Below, piece after piece: positions 44,941 through 53,451 of a stretch of DNA of 59,976 nucleotides; positions within the stretch are counted from its first letter, which is position 1; every line of letters starts with the position of its first letter. A program made the position numbers and the translations under genes. Under the pieces are notes generated by a model that was not told the origin of the DNA, did not search any database, and saw only the letters and a program-made list of their open reading frames with translations. Source of the DNA: Lachnospiraceae bacterium (GTDB lineage: Bacteria > Bacillota > Clostridia > Lachnospirales > Lachnospiraceae); assembly GCA_017517305.1 (NCBI GenBank), contig JAFWZV010000025.1:1-59976 (forward strand). Reading direction: 5' to 3'.

Positions 44941-45675
44941 TTATTCTTGCTTCTTAAACCAGTATTCCGTCCACACAGTACGGAGTTCGTTGCATACCTT
45001 TTTACTGAAGAAAGCACTAAGGTTGTCCTTGAAAATTATTTCGTCATTGCAAACCATAGTTACCTGAGAGAGGTTAATAACATTTCCTGCACCACACTGT
45101 ACAAAATGTTTATCTTCTAGAAGCTCCTTGTTTGCTTCGGCAAAAGGAACTCGAATATATATGCTTTCTATGGCAGAGCCATCAGTTAGATGGTAAACTA
45201 ATATTCTCTTACATAGTTCTACAAATAATATATTGCTTGTAGAAACACGAATATTTCCGTCCTTGGTTTTAACTATGATGTTTTTATCAGCTTTGACGGA
45301 TAAATTGGCAAATGCATCATCTAAGGTAGAATAAAGTGACTCTGGTACAATAGGTTTTAATATGTAGTTAAAAGCTTTAACCTTATATGAATCAAGAGCA
45401 TAGTCTTTGCTGGCTGTGAGATAGATGATTAGACCATTATATCCACTATCTCTAAGCTTTACGCCTAGATCTATACCACTTACTGCTGGCATTAAAATAT
45501 CTAGTATACAGATATCAAAATTTTCACCATCTTGGATATCATCTAATAAATCGTTGCCATCTGTAAATATGGATATTGAAAGGTTTGAAATGTTTTTGCG
45601 AGAGGCATGTTCTTTTAGCAATAAATGTAACATCTTACAGCTTTGGATGTCGTCGTCGCATATAGCAATATTCAT
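44941..45675 (-). CDS. LytTR-domain response regulator
   Basis: A 244-residue AgrA/VirR/LytR-type regulator. The receiver (residues 1-120) has CDDD, phospho-acceptor Asp59 in ILDILMP, Thr87 and Lys107 in LKPI. The DNA-binding LytTR domain (about 132-238) shows the typical IIVKTKDGNIRVSTSNILFV and the late FVQCGAGNVINLSQV. LytTR domains bind direct repeats of about 9 bp spaced 12 bp apart. No partner kinase of the 10TM type is adjacent, so it is an orphan here. It lies between the TACGCAA-promoter operons on the opposite strand and is the obvious candidate activator of all six; binding is unproven. Confidence 0.9.
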   Translation of the reverse strand: MNIAICDDDIQSCKMLHLLLKEHASRKNISNLSISIFTDGNDLLDDIQDGENFDICILDILMPAVSGIDLGVKLRDSGYNGLIIYLTASKDYALDSYKVKAFNYILKPIVPESLYSTLDDAFANLSVKADKNIIVKTKDGNIRVSTSNILFVELCKRILVYHLTDGSAIESIYIRVPFAEANKELLEDKHFVQCGAGNVINLSQVTMVCNDEIIFKDNLSAFFSKKVCNELRTVWTEYWFKKQE

Positions 45676-45700
45676 TATCTCACCTCCTAAAAGTAATGAT

Positions 45701-45729
45701 TATATAAAATGTATCACAAAGTCTGACAA
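45701..45729 (-). promoter_or_regulatory. Promoter of the LytTR regulator gene
   Basis: On the minus strand, TTGTCA (45729-45724) and TATATA (45706-45701) are 17 bp apart. The promoter-D boxes start 24 bp upstream of this -35 and may influence it. Confidence 0.5.
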
Positions 45730-45752
45730 AATTCATCAAAAATATTTAATTT

Positions 45753-45812
45753 TACGCAAAAAGAAGCCATTTTTACGCAAAAAAATACATTTGACAATAT
45801 ATGTGTTAATCT
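45753..45812 (+). promoter_or_regulatory. TACGCAA direct-repeat promoter D
   Basis: TACGCAAAA at 45753 and 45774 (21 bp apart); TGT-TAATCT with the -10 at 45807-45812, 33 bp after the second box. It lies in the divergent region between the LytTR gene and the lipoprotein gene. Confidence 0.75.
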
Positions 45813-45859
45813 ACAGAAGATGAAATACACATATGTGTAAATTAAAAGGAGATAAAATT

Positions 45860-46609
45860 ATGAAGAAGAAGTTTTTACAGGTTATCTTGGTCACATGTCT
45901 TATGGTGGGTGTTATGACAGGTTGTGGTGATAGTAAGGAGAAAACAACTGCTACAACTACAGAAGTCACAGAGGTTACTGCAGAGATAACCACAACAGAG
46001 GCTGTTTTAAAAGATACTACAGAGGAGGTAACTACAGAAGCTACTGCGGAGAAGGAGACCACAGAAGCAGCTGCAGATAATAAGACAACTGAGTCAGTAA
46101 CTGGTTCGGTATCTCAGGTAGATAACACACAGGTGTGTGAACAGTGTGAAGTGGCTAAGGAGTGTGGAACTTATCAGGTGGATGGACAGACATTTGTAAT
46201 TTGTGACAGCTGTTACGGAGAGTTTGCTAATGCATATGGTATTGAGCAGCAGTGCGTGTTGTGTGAGGAATATAAGATGTGTGGAAATCACGAGGTAGAT
46301 GGTCAAATATATGTAGTGTGTGAGAATTGCTACGGAGAGTTTGCGACTGCATACGATATCGAGCAGCAGTGTACATTGTGTGAGGAATATAAGAAGTGTG
46401 GAAACCATGAGGTGGATGGTCAAATATATGTAGTGTGTGATAGCTGCTATGGAGAGTTTGCGACTGCATTTGGCCTTACTCAAAGCTGTAGCTTGTGTGA
46501 GGAGTATAAGATGTGTGGAAACCATGAGGTGGACGGTCAAATATATGTAGTATGTGATGATTGCTACGTAGAATTTGCAACTGCATTTGGATTAGAAATT
46601 CCAGAGTAA
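45860..46609 (+). CDS. Lipoprotein with four 39-residue CxxC modules
   Basis: A 249-residue lipoprotein, lipobox MTGC, Thr/Glu-rich linker to about residue 90, then four tandem modules of exactly 39 residues (117 bp each, starting 46136, 46253, 46370 and 46487). Each has CxxC, a further Cys 5 residues on, a conserved H(or Y)EVDGQIYV core, and a second CxxC, so each could bind one metal as a zinc-ribbon-like unit or act as a thiol device. The near-identity of modules 2-4 at DNA level indicates recent expansion. I know no family with this unit. The linker matches that of the lipoprotein at 3936. The start at 45860 follows AAAGGAGAT. Confidence 0.82.
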   Translation: MKKKFLQVILVTCLMVGVMTGCGDSKEKTTATTTEVTEVTAEITTTEAVLKDTTEEVTTEATAEKETTEAAADNKTTESVTGSVSQVDNTQVCEQCEVAKECGTYQVDGQTFVICDSCYGEFANAYGIEQQCVLCEEYKMCGNHEVDGQIYVVCENCYGEFATAYDIEQQCTLCEEYKKCGNHEVDGQIYVVCDSCYGEFATAFGLTQSCSLCEEYKMCGNHEVDGQIYVVCDDCYVEFATAFGLEIPE

Positions 46610-46630
46610 TTCGCAAGATAATACTTTTTA

Positions 46631-46690
46631 TACGCAAAATAGGCTCAATTTTACGCAAAAAGATTTTGATTAAATAATGTGTGATATTAT
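46631..46690 (+). promoter_or_regulatory. TACGCAA direct-repeat promoter E
   Basis: TACGCAAAA at 46631 and 46652 (21 bp apart); TGA-TATTAT with the -10 at 46685-46690, 33 bp after the second box. The start site (about 46697) falls inside the left arm of the next hairpin. Confidence 0.75.
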
Positions 46691-46723
46691 AAAGTGGATT
46701 TCAAATAATTGAAATCCACTTTT
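46691..46723 (+). terminator. Hairpin at the start site of promoter E
   Basis: AAAGTGGATTTCAA (46691-46704) and TTGAAATCCACTTT (46710-46723) form a perfect stem with a short loop and weak T tail. Read-through RNA from the lipoprotein gene contains the full stem; RNA begun at promoter E lacks the first bases, so this should stop only the upstream transcript. Confidence 0.65.
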
Positions 46724-46800
46724 AATATATTTCCAAATAAGTTGGGATTAAACAGTGGCTACACATAATCGGTAGCAAAAATCAAACCCTCTAAGAGAAA

Positions 46801-46852
46801 ATGTACAGATTCGCATAAAAATACATTTCCCCTCCTTGCGAATCTGTTACAT
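46801..46852 (+). promoter_or_regulatory. Structured leader upstream of the first repeat protein
   Basis: ACAGATTCGCA (46805-46815) pairs with TGCGAATCTGT (46837-46847), extended by ATGT/ACAT; the loop shows TTTCCCCTCC (46826-46835). That C-rich loop could pair weakly with the GGGAG ribosome binding site at 46884. No known riboswitch class fits. Confidence 0.45.
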
Positions 46853-46897
46853 TTACTCCGTAACAAGGTAATATTTGTTTTGTGGGAGAATCATTGT

Positions 46898-49800
46898 ATG
46901 AATAAAATGAGTAAAAAAATTAGAAGAATAATTGCGATATTAGTGACGATGTTAATGATAAGTCAGCTACCAGGAGTAGGTTATATTATTTCAGGAGCTG
47001 CTGATGATCCAATAATATCAGAACCGGTTGGAGACCTAACCTACACATGTACAGCTGATGATGCGGGAAAAACAATTAGTATGTTTTATCTGAACCGAGC
47101 AACCTTGATTGTTCCTGCGGATTTAGGTGTTACAATTGGTGCTGTAGAAATTACTGACTCAGTGAATGCAGGAGCTAGCTTTACCATAAATAATAATGGA
47201 CATATTGAGACAGCAAATATTCAGTATGGTCAGGTTTCTATGAATGGTGGAACTTATACTTCCATAACATTGGCAGAGGGTGCCACAATTAATGCAACAG
47301 GAATTACTGCTACAAGTAGCATTACCTCTAGTGGTAGCTTTAATATTGAAGGCAACAATGTGTCTAATGGCTCTGTGACAGCTGTTAGCATAGGAGGAAC
47401 TGGTAATATAACAGTAAAGGAGAAATTAGAACTTACAGGCTCAGGAACAACGGCTAAGATGTATGTTTATGCAGATACTCAGATTGTCAATAGTACTGGG
47501 GCAACCTTTGCGGTTACAAATGTGGAAAATAACAAGGAATATAGCATTCCAGCTGGTACAAACAGTACTCTCCGTGAAATGCATGGTACTAAAATGGATA
47601 TATCCTCAGAGGATAATAGAGCATCAGGCGGTGTAACACCAGAATTTCTTGGACCATTATGGTATGGTGAATCTACACCAGCTGCTACATTTGAAGCTGC
47701 TGAAGGGTATTATTTCCCAGAGGATTATCAGGTAACTACAGATGGTAAAGGTACTGTTACAACTAGTGTGGTCGAGAAGAACAAGGTAAGTATAGCCTAT
47801 ACAGTTGGAGCAGATGATACAGGCACAGTAACCCTTACTTTTCCAGAATTAACAAGGCTTCCATCTGGTGAGGGAAATCTTGTTGTGGAAAACGTAAGAT
47901 ATAATGAAGAGGTAAACCCACAGATAACATCAAGTACTAATGATGCTACTTATCCATTATTTGAATATAAGCAGAAGGATGCTACTGATGATGCATACAC
48001 AACTACTAAGCCAACAGCGGTTGGAGATTATGTTGTAAGGGCTACTCTTCCTTGCAATTTGGATTATTACACACTAGTGTTGGAAAAAGAGTTTTCTATT
48101 TTAAGAGCAATTGGAAGCGTAGATTTTAGTATAGCGGACGTAACATATGGAGTGGAGGTAAATCCGCAGCTTACATCAGATACCAATGATGTGTCGACAG
48201 CTGTAATAGAATATAAGCTTGTTACAGAAGATGATGCAACATATTCTGTAAATAAGCCTACAGCAGTAGGAAATTATATTGCAAGAGTAACACTTTTGCA
48301 GAATGAGATTTATGAAAGTGTAGTGGGAACTACAGAGTTTTCAATAACAAGAGCCCAGGGAAGTGCAGAATTTAGTGTGGCTAGCGTGAAATATAACCAG
48401 CTTATCATACCAGTTGTTGCATCAACAACTCATGATGTGAGCACCTCTATAATAGAGTATAAACCAGCCACAGCAGAAGATACAGAGTATTCGGCAGATA
48501 AGCCTACAGCAGTGGGTGATTATGTAGCCAGAGTGACACTTCCTGAAAACGACTCTTATCAGCAGGTTGTGAAAACAACAGAGTTTTCAATAACAAAGGC
48601 TACAGGAACCGTAGAATTTAGTATAGAGGATGTAAAATATGGAGTGGAAGTAAAGCCACAGGTTAAATCGGATACTAATGATGTATCAACAGCAATAGTT
48701 GAATACAAATTAACATCTGAGGATGATGAAAGCTTTACAACTGTGAAGCCGGTGAAGGTGGGAGAATATACAGCAAGAGTAACACTTCTTGCCAATGAAT
48801 CCTATGAGCAGCTTGTGGAAACAACTACATTTTCTATCAAAAAGGCCAAGGGATCAGTAAGACTTGTGTTAGAAAATATAGTGTATGGTGAAATTCTTTC
48901 ACCAGAGATATATTCGGAAACAAATGATGTAAATACAGCGGTGATAGAATACAAGAGCGTTGGAGAAGATGATTCGGCGTATTCAACAGCCAAAGTTTCT
49001 GCAGTGGGTGAGTATATGCTGAGAGTAACGCTTTCAGAAAGTGAGTCCTATGAGCAGGTAGTTGAAACAGCTACATTTTCTATAGAAAAGGCTGATGGAA
49101 AGGGCACAATTAATGTAGAGAATGTGTTCTATGGAGCACCAGTAAGTCCTGAATTAGCATCAGGAACTAACGATGTATATAAGGCACTTATAGAGTATAA
49201 GGTGGCTGGTGCAGAGGATTCAACATATTCCACAGTAATTCCTACAGCGGTGGGTGACTATGTAGCTAGAGTAACTTATATAGAAAATGATTCATATAAT
49301 CAAGTTGTTGATACAGATGAATTTACTATACGCTATCTTCCTGCACCTACAGTGGCAGTTGAAATTAGTGGTACCGAAGGTTCAAATGGATACTTTACAA
49401 CTGCAGTAACAATAAGTGCACCAGAAGGATATTTAATTTCTGACAGGCTTGATGGGGATTATGCTACAAGCATCACCATCGACGCCACAAGAAAAGCGGG
49501 ATACCTGTACTATAAGAATATAGAAACTGGTGAGAAAACTGCAGGTGTATGGCAGGATGAAATTATGATAGATCGACAATTGCCATCTGCAACAGCAAAG
49601 GATGGTGTTACATACTATGCTGAGTTTGTTGAGGTGATTATTGAGGATTCTAATCTGAATTATATCACTGTCAACGGAGAAGAATATCAGGATGAGATGG
49701 TTGGCGGAAAGGCTACTATAAAGCTAGAGTCAAATAACGGCTTAGAGGAGTACGAAATAGTAATTGCAGATTTGGCTGGTAATACTAAGGTTATGAAGGT

Positions 49801-49987
49801 TGTTGTAGCAGATAACTGGATGGAACAGGGAGTTATTCCTACTGGTGAAAATGTAAGCCTTATGACAGAATATGAATATTCCTTAGGTGAAGGAATATGG
49901 CAGGTTGAGGGTGATACTACAAGCTACAATGGCAACAATTCTTTCTATGTGGGAGTTGAAGGTGAGTATACATTTGTGCAACAGTAG
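46898..49987 (+). CDS. Large exported repeat protein 1 (six Ig-like modules)
   Basis: A 1029-residue secreted protein: signal peptide (about 5-36), a Thr/Asn/Gly-rich beta region with a GGTY-type pattern likely forming a beta-helix (40-230), then six modules of about 80 residues, each with the pattern YGVEVxPQxxSDTNDVSTAx, IEYK, KPTAVGDYxARVTLxxNxxY and FSI. They resemble MBG/Ig-like domains. A final region with GYFTTAVTI, DRQLPSATA and EYEIVIADLAGNTK ends in a short conserved Gly/Tyr-rich tail shared with the paralogue at 50220. No LPXTG or dockerin is seen. The start follows GGGAGA. It is transcribed from promoter E. Confidence 0.78.
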   Translation: MNKMSKKIRRIIAILVTMLMISQLPGVGYIISGAADDPIISEPVGDLTYTCTADDAGKTISMFYLNRATLIVPADLGVTIGAVEITDSVNAGASFTINNNGHIETANIQYGQVSMNGGTYTSITLAEGATINATGITATSSITSSGSFNIEGNNVSNGSVTAVSIGGTGNITVKEKLELTGSGTTAKMYVYADTQIVNSTGATFAVTNVENNKEYSIPAGTNSTLREMHGTKMDISSEDNRASGGVTPEFLGPLWYGESTPAATFEAAEGYYFPEDYQVTTDGKGTVTTSVVEKNKVSIAYTVGADDTGTVTLTFPELTRLPSGEGNLVVENVRYNEEVNPQITSSTNDATYPLFEYKQKDATDDAYTTTKPTAVGDYVVRATLPCNLDYYTLVLEKEFSILRAIGSVDFSIADVTYGVEVNPQLTSDTNDVSTAVIEYKLVTEDDATYSVNKPTAVGNYIARVTLLQNEIYESVVGTTEFSITRAQGSAEFSVASVKYNQLIIPVVASTTHDVSTSIIEYKPATAEDTEYSADKPTAVGDYVARVTLPENDSYQQVVKTTEFSITKATGTVEFSIEDVKYGVEVKPQVKSDTNDVSTAIVEYKLTSEDDESFTTVKPVKVGEYTARVTLLANESYEQLVETTTFSIKKAKGSVRLVLENIVYGEILSPEIYSETNDVNTAVIEYKSVGEDDSAYSTAKVSAVGEYMLRVTLSESESYEQVVETATFSIEKADGKGTINVENVFYGAPVSPELASGTNDVYKALIEYKVAGAEDSTYSTVIPTAVGDYVARVTYIENDSYNQVVDTDEFTIRYLPAPTVAVEISGTEGSNGYFTTAVTISAPEGYLISDRLDGDYATSITIDATRKAGYLYYKNIETGEKTAGVWQDEIMIDRQLPSATAKDGVTYYAEFVEVIIEDSNLNYITVNGEEYQDEMVGGKATIKLESNNGLEEYEIVIADLAGNTKVMKVVVADNWMEQGVIPTGENVSLMTEYEYSLGEGIWQVEGDTTSYNGNNSFYVGVEGEYTFVQQ

Positions 49988-50030
49988 ATGCCTTAAAATG
50001 TCTAAATAATAAAATATAAGATGTTCCATG

Positions 50031-50080
50031 AAGACGGGTTATTATAGAAATATGTTATATATTTCTTGATAATCCGTCTT
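50031..50080 (+). terminator. Long hairpin after repeat protein 1
   Basis: AAGACGG with TTAT and AGAAATA (50031-50052 region) pairs with TATTTCT, ATAA and CCGTCTT (50060-50080), with small bulges. The T tract is poor, so it may be a processing or weak terminator hairpin. Confidence 0.55.
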
Positions 50081-50104
50081 GGTGTTTTGTGGGGAATAAA
50101 AATA

Positions 50105-50164
50105 TACGCAAAATAGTGTTTTTTGTACGCAAAACTATTATAATATACAAAAATGTGGTAGTAT
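50105..50164 (+). promoter_or_regulatory. TACGCAA direct-repeat promoter F
   Basis: TACGCAAAA at 50105 and 50126 (21 bp apart); TGG-TAGTAT with the -10 at 50159-50164, 33 bp after the second box. It heads the operon 50220-59617. Confidence 0.75.
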
Positions 50165-50219
50165 AAAATAGTATTTAAAGGCTATTTGAAATATTAATAT
50201 ATAATTTGGAGGACTTACT

Positions 50220-52508
50220 ATGAGAGAAAGGATTAAAAAATTCATCGCCATAGTTATGGCAATAGTTGTTATGAATCAGCTACCTAGCTTTGATACATTG
50301 ATTTCTTATGCGGTGGATATAGATAGTTATACTTCTATTACCGAGAATTCGGAGGATACCTATGTATTAGGTAGTAGCGGTTGTACTCTAGATATTGCCT
50401 CGGGAGTAACTGTGGCAGAGGTTGAGGTTAATGGAGACAATACATACACGATAGAAAATGGCGGAACAGTCAACTCTATAGCTATAAGCAATGGTACAAC
50501 GAATTTAAATGGTGGTAGCTACGGAACAATTACTACAATTCAAGGTCCAAAGGGAGTTGGTGTTATAGCAAGTGGTATAACAGCTAACTCGATTGTAGCC
50601 AATGGTCCTATTCAGTTTAATGGTAATAATACAGTGGTAAGCTTGTCAGGTACTGGAGAAATGTCAGGTACAGTAACAGTATCAGATTATCTTGCGGTGT
50701 CTGGAACTGATGCTACTATTAATGTTAATAAAGATACGGTGATAAATGCGTCAGATACCACCGTAACGGTATATTACGATGGTACAGCCTATAATATACC
50801 TGCAGGAAGTACAGATACAACAATTCTATCAGAGTATGGTACAAGAGTTTCCTTTGGACCAGTTAATAGCTATGTTACATGGTCTAGCACAGATGGTAAG
50901 CTTGACACACCTCTTTGGTTTGGTGAATCAATAGGAACCTATCAGTGTATAGCTGCAGAAGGATATTATTTCCCAGAAGGATATACAGTTACTACAACTG
51001 GAAATGCTACTCCTACAGTGACAAGAGTAGATGAAAGTGAAATTCAGGTATCCTATACAGTGGCTAATACAGATTCGGGTGAGGTTATAATAACCTTCCC
51101 AACACCTAATGAGTTGGAGACTGGAGCAGGTACCCTTACAATCCCTGATGTGGAGGTTGGTGATACCTGGGAGGCAAGTGTTATTTCTGATACAAACTCA
51201 ACCGATCATGATGGAGTGATGTATAAGGTAAAGGGTACAAATGATTCTACATATACCCCTCAAGCGCCTACGGCTGCTGGTGATTATGTAGCTAGAGTGA
51301 TTCTTCCGGCCACTGGTATATATAAGGAATTAACACTTACAGATGAATTTAATATAGCTAAGAGAACAGGAAGTGGTTCTGTATCTGCAGCCGATGTGGC
51401 AGCGGGGGAAGATATGATTATAGAAATCACTACTGATACACATGATAAGGCAACTGCGGTGATAGAATACAAGGTTACAGGCGCAGATGATTCTGCTTAT
51501 TCTGCTACTGCTCCTACAGATGTAGGTAATTATACAGTTAGAATTACCTTGCCTGAAAGTGATACATATAAGCAACTTGTGTTAATGGATGAGTTTGCCA
51601 TTACTGAAATTCCTCAGAAGGAGGGGGCAGGTACCCTTACAATAGCGGATACATTCTATGGTGTAGGAATAGAGCCACAGATATCATCGGCTACTAACCA
51701 AACAGCTGGTGTTGTGGTTGAATATAAAAAATATGGCGCAAATGATGCAACCTACTCTAAGAAGGCGCCAACAGCAACAGGTAAATATGTTGCTCGTGTT
51801 GTTCTTCCTGAAAATGACAATTATAACCAGCTTGTGTTAACAGACGAATTTAGCATATCCTATCTTACTGTGCCACAGGACGCATATAGCTTAGTTGGTC
51901 AAAGAGGAGCCAATGGATATTATATATCGGATGTTACAGTTGTTGCAGGAGAAGGTTATGCAGTATCCAATTCATTAGACGGGGAATATGTAGGTCAATT
52001 TACCATAAGTTCTTCGGTGAGCTCTAGAACCATATATGTAATGGATGTGAAAACAGGAGCAAAATCAGATGGTATTGCTATGGCTGTTGTGAATATTGAC
52101 AGAGACACTCCTCTTGTAGATGCGGAGGCTGGAAAAACCTACTATGCAGATAGTTTGGCCGTTTCAATATCAGATGCAAATTTAGTAAGTGTTATGCTTA
52201 ATGGAGAAAATGTAGACATAACTGGAACTAACACTATACTTAATTTAAAATCTGAAGGTGGCGTTGAAGAGTATGAAATAGTAGTTACTGATAGAGCAGG
52301 TAATGTGAAGAATATTAAGATAACCGTTGCCTCAGAATGGACGAAAACTGGAGCGATCCCAAGTGGCTCTCCTGTTAAGCTTGAAGCTGGTAAGAATTAC
52401 ACCTTAGGCGAAGGCTCGTGGACAGTAAGTGGAGATGCTACAACCTATTCAGGAGGTTCCACCTTCTATATAGGTAGTGAGGGAAAGTATACATTTAATA
52501 AGCAGTAA
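50220..52508 (+). CDS. Large exported repeat protein 2 (three Ig-like modules)
   Basis: A 762-residue paralogue of the 46898 product: signal peptide (1-32), a beta-helix-like Gly/Asn/Thr region (40-190), then three Ig/MBG-like modules instead of six, a GYYISDVTVVAGEGYAVS region and the same C-terminal block, with GEGSWTVSGDATTYSGG near the end. TGG-type extended -10 and the TACGCAA boxes precede it. It starts the signalling operon, separated from the FecR gene by only 24 bases. The likely site is the cell surface or medium; no anchor motif is visible. Confidence 0.78.
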   Translation: MRERIKKFIAIVMAIVVMNQLPSFDTLISYAVDIDSYTSITENSEDTYVLGSSGCTLDIASGVTVAEVEVNGDNTYTIENGGTVNSIAISNGTTNLNGGSYGTITTIQGPKGVGVIASGITANSIVANGPIQFNGNNTVVSLSGTGEMSGTVTVSDYLAVSGTDATINVNKDTVINASDTTVTVYYDGTAYNIPAGSTDTTILSEYGTRVSFGPVNSYVTWSSTDGKLDTPLWFGESIGTYQCIAAEGYYFPEGYTVTTTGNATPTVTRVDESEIQVSYTVANTDSGEVIITFPTPNELETGAGTLTIPDVEVGDTWEASVISDTNSTDHDGVMYKVKGTNDSTYTPQAPTAAGDYVARVILPATGIYKELTLTDEFNIAKRTGSGSVSAADVAAGEDMIIEITTDTHDKATAVIEYKVTGADDSAYSATAPTDVGNYTVRITLPESDTYKQLVLMDEFAITEIPQKEGAGTLTIADTFYGVGIEPQISSATNQTAGVVVEYKKYGANDATYSKKAPTATGKYVARVVLPENDNYNQLVLTDEFSISYLTVPQDAYSLVGQRGANGYYISDVTVVAGEGYAVSNSLDGEYVGQFTISSSVSSRTIYVMDVKTGAKSDGIAMAVVNIDRDTPLVDAEAGKTYYADSLAVSISDANLVSVMLNGENVDITGTNTILNLKSEGGVEEYEIVVTDRAGNVKNIKITVASEWTKTGAIPSGSPVKLEAGKNYTLGEGSWTVSGDATTYSGGSTFYIGSEGKYTFNKQ

Positions 52509-52532
52509 AGTATAGATTTTTGGAGGATCCAT

Positions 52533-53435
52533 ATGAAGAACAAAAAGATAGTATTTATAATAATTGGCATATTGCTAGTAGTGTGTATAGCTATAGTGGC
52601 TATAGTGATGTTGACCAAGAAGGATGATTCATACAGAATTATTAAGGTGTATGAATTTGAAGGTGACGGCGTGGTAAATAGAACCGACTTAGGGGATATA
52701 GAGCCTTATAATAATATGGTTCTTGAGTCTGGCGATAATATTAAGCTTAATACAGGTCTTATGACTCTTAAGCTTGATGATGACAAGTATGTATATGTAG
52801 AGGAAAATACAGAGTTTGAACTTGAGGCAACAGGAACATCACAGGATAGTAAAACAACTATTAATCTTAAGAGTGGTGCCATAACTAATGAGATTCAGAA
52901 CAAGCTTAGTGGAGAATCTTCATATGAGATTAACACTCCAAATTCAACCATGGCAGTTAGAGGTACTACATATTATGTTCAGGTTTATGAGGATGATAAG
53001 GGTGTGAATTATACCAGAGTATCTGTATTCGAAGGTAAGGTTACTACCAAGCTTATGTATGCAGATGGTACTGTGGAGGAGAATGAAGTGGCTGTTGATG
53101 GCGGTAAGGAGGTTATCATTTACGAGGATGATACAACTACAGATTATGTAGGTGAGATTAAGGATATTGATTACTCAACACTTCCTGATGATGTACTTCT
53201 TATAGTTGGACAAGCACTTGAAATGGATGAAACTATGACTGATGAAGAGATAATTAAGAACTTTAAGGGACCATTTACAGTAACCTTTATCTATAACGGA
53301 AATGTATTTGGAACACAGACAGTAAAGAAGGGTGAGTGTGCGCAGATGCCATCCCTTATGCCTGCTCCAAGTGGTTCATGGGATTTTGATTTCAATACTC
53401 CAATAACGGAGGATGTAGAGATAATTTGGAAGTAA
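52533..53435 (+). CDS. Membrane-anchored FecR-domain protein
   Basis: A 300-residue protein with an N-terminal anchor (about 4-27) and an extracytoplasmic FecR domain (about 60-185; EINTPNSTMAVRGTTYYVQV and TRVSVFEGKVTTKL are typical). The C-terminal 50 residues resemble an InlB/Listeria-type B repeat (VTFIYNGNVFGTQTVKKGEC). FecR domains are often linked to cell-surface signalling rather than iron. In this operon it is next to a cyclic nucleotide-binding phosphatase and a CHASE2 cyclase, so it may pass an envelope signal inward. The ATG follows GGAGGATCC. Confidence 0.82.
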   Translation: MKNKKIVFIIIGILLVVCIAIVAIVMLTKKDDSYRIIKVYEFEGDGVVNRTDLGDIEPYNNMVLESGDNIKLNTGLMTLKLDDDKYVYVEENTEFELEATGTSQDSKTTINLKSGAITNEIQNKLSGESSYEINTPNSTMAVRGTTYYVQVYEDDKGVNYTRVSVFEGKVTTKLMYADGTVEENEVAVDGGKEVIIYEDDTTTDYVGEIKDIDYSTLPDDVLLIVGQALEMDETMTDEEIIKNFKGPFTVTFIYNGNVFGTQTVKKGECAQMPSLMPAPSGSWDFDFNTPITEDVEIIWK

Positions 53436-53451
53436 AGTATGGAGGTTCGCT

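Noticed and set aside
46724-46897. c-di-GMP or other known riboswitch in the leader
   Set aside because: The conserved core bases of the c-di-GMP-I class (GGCAAA and GGGACGCAAAGC-like parts) are absent, and no other class fits.
52533-53435. Iron-citrate FecR regulator
   Set aside because: There is no TonB receptor, FecI-type sigma factor or iron gene nearby, and the organism type is Gram-positive; only the domain name is shared.
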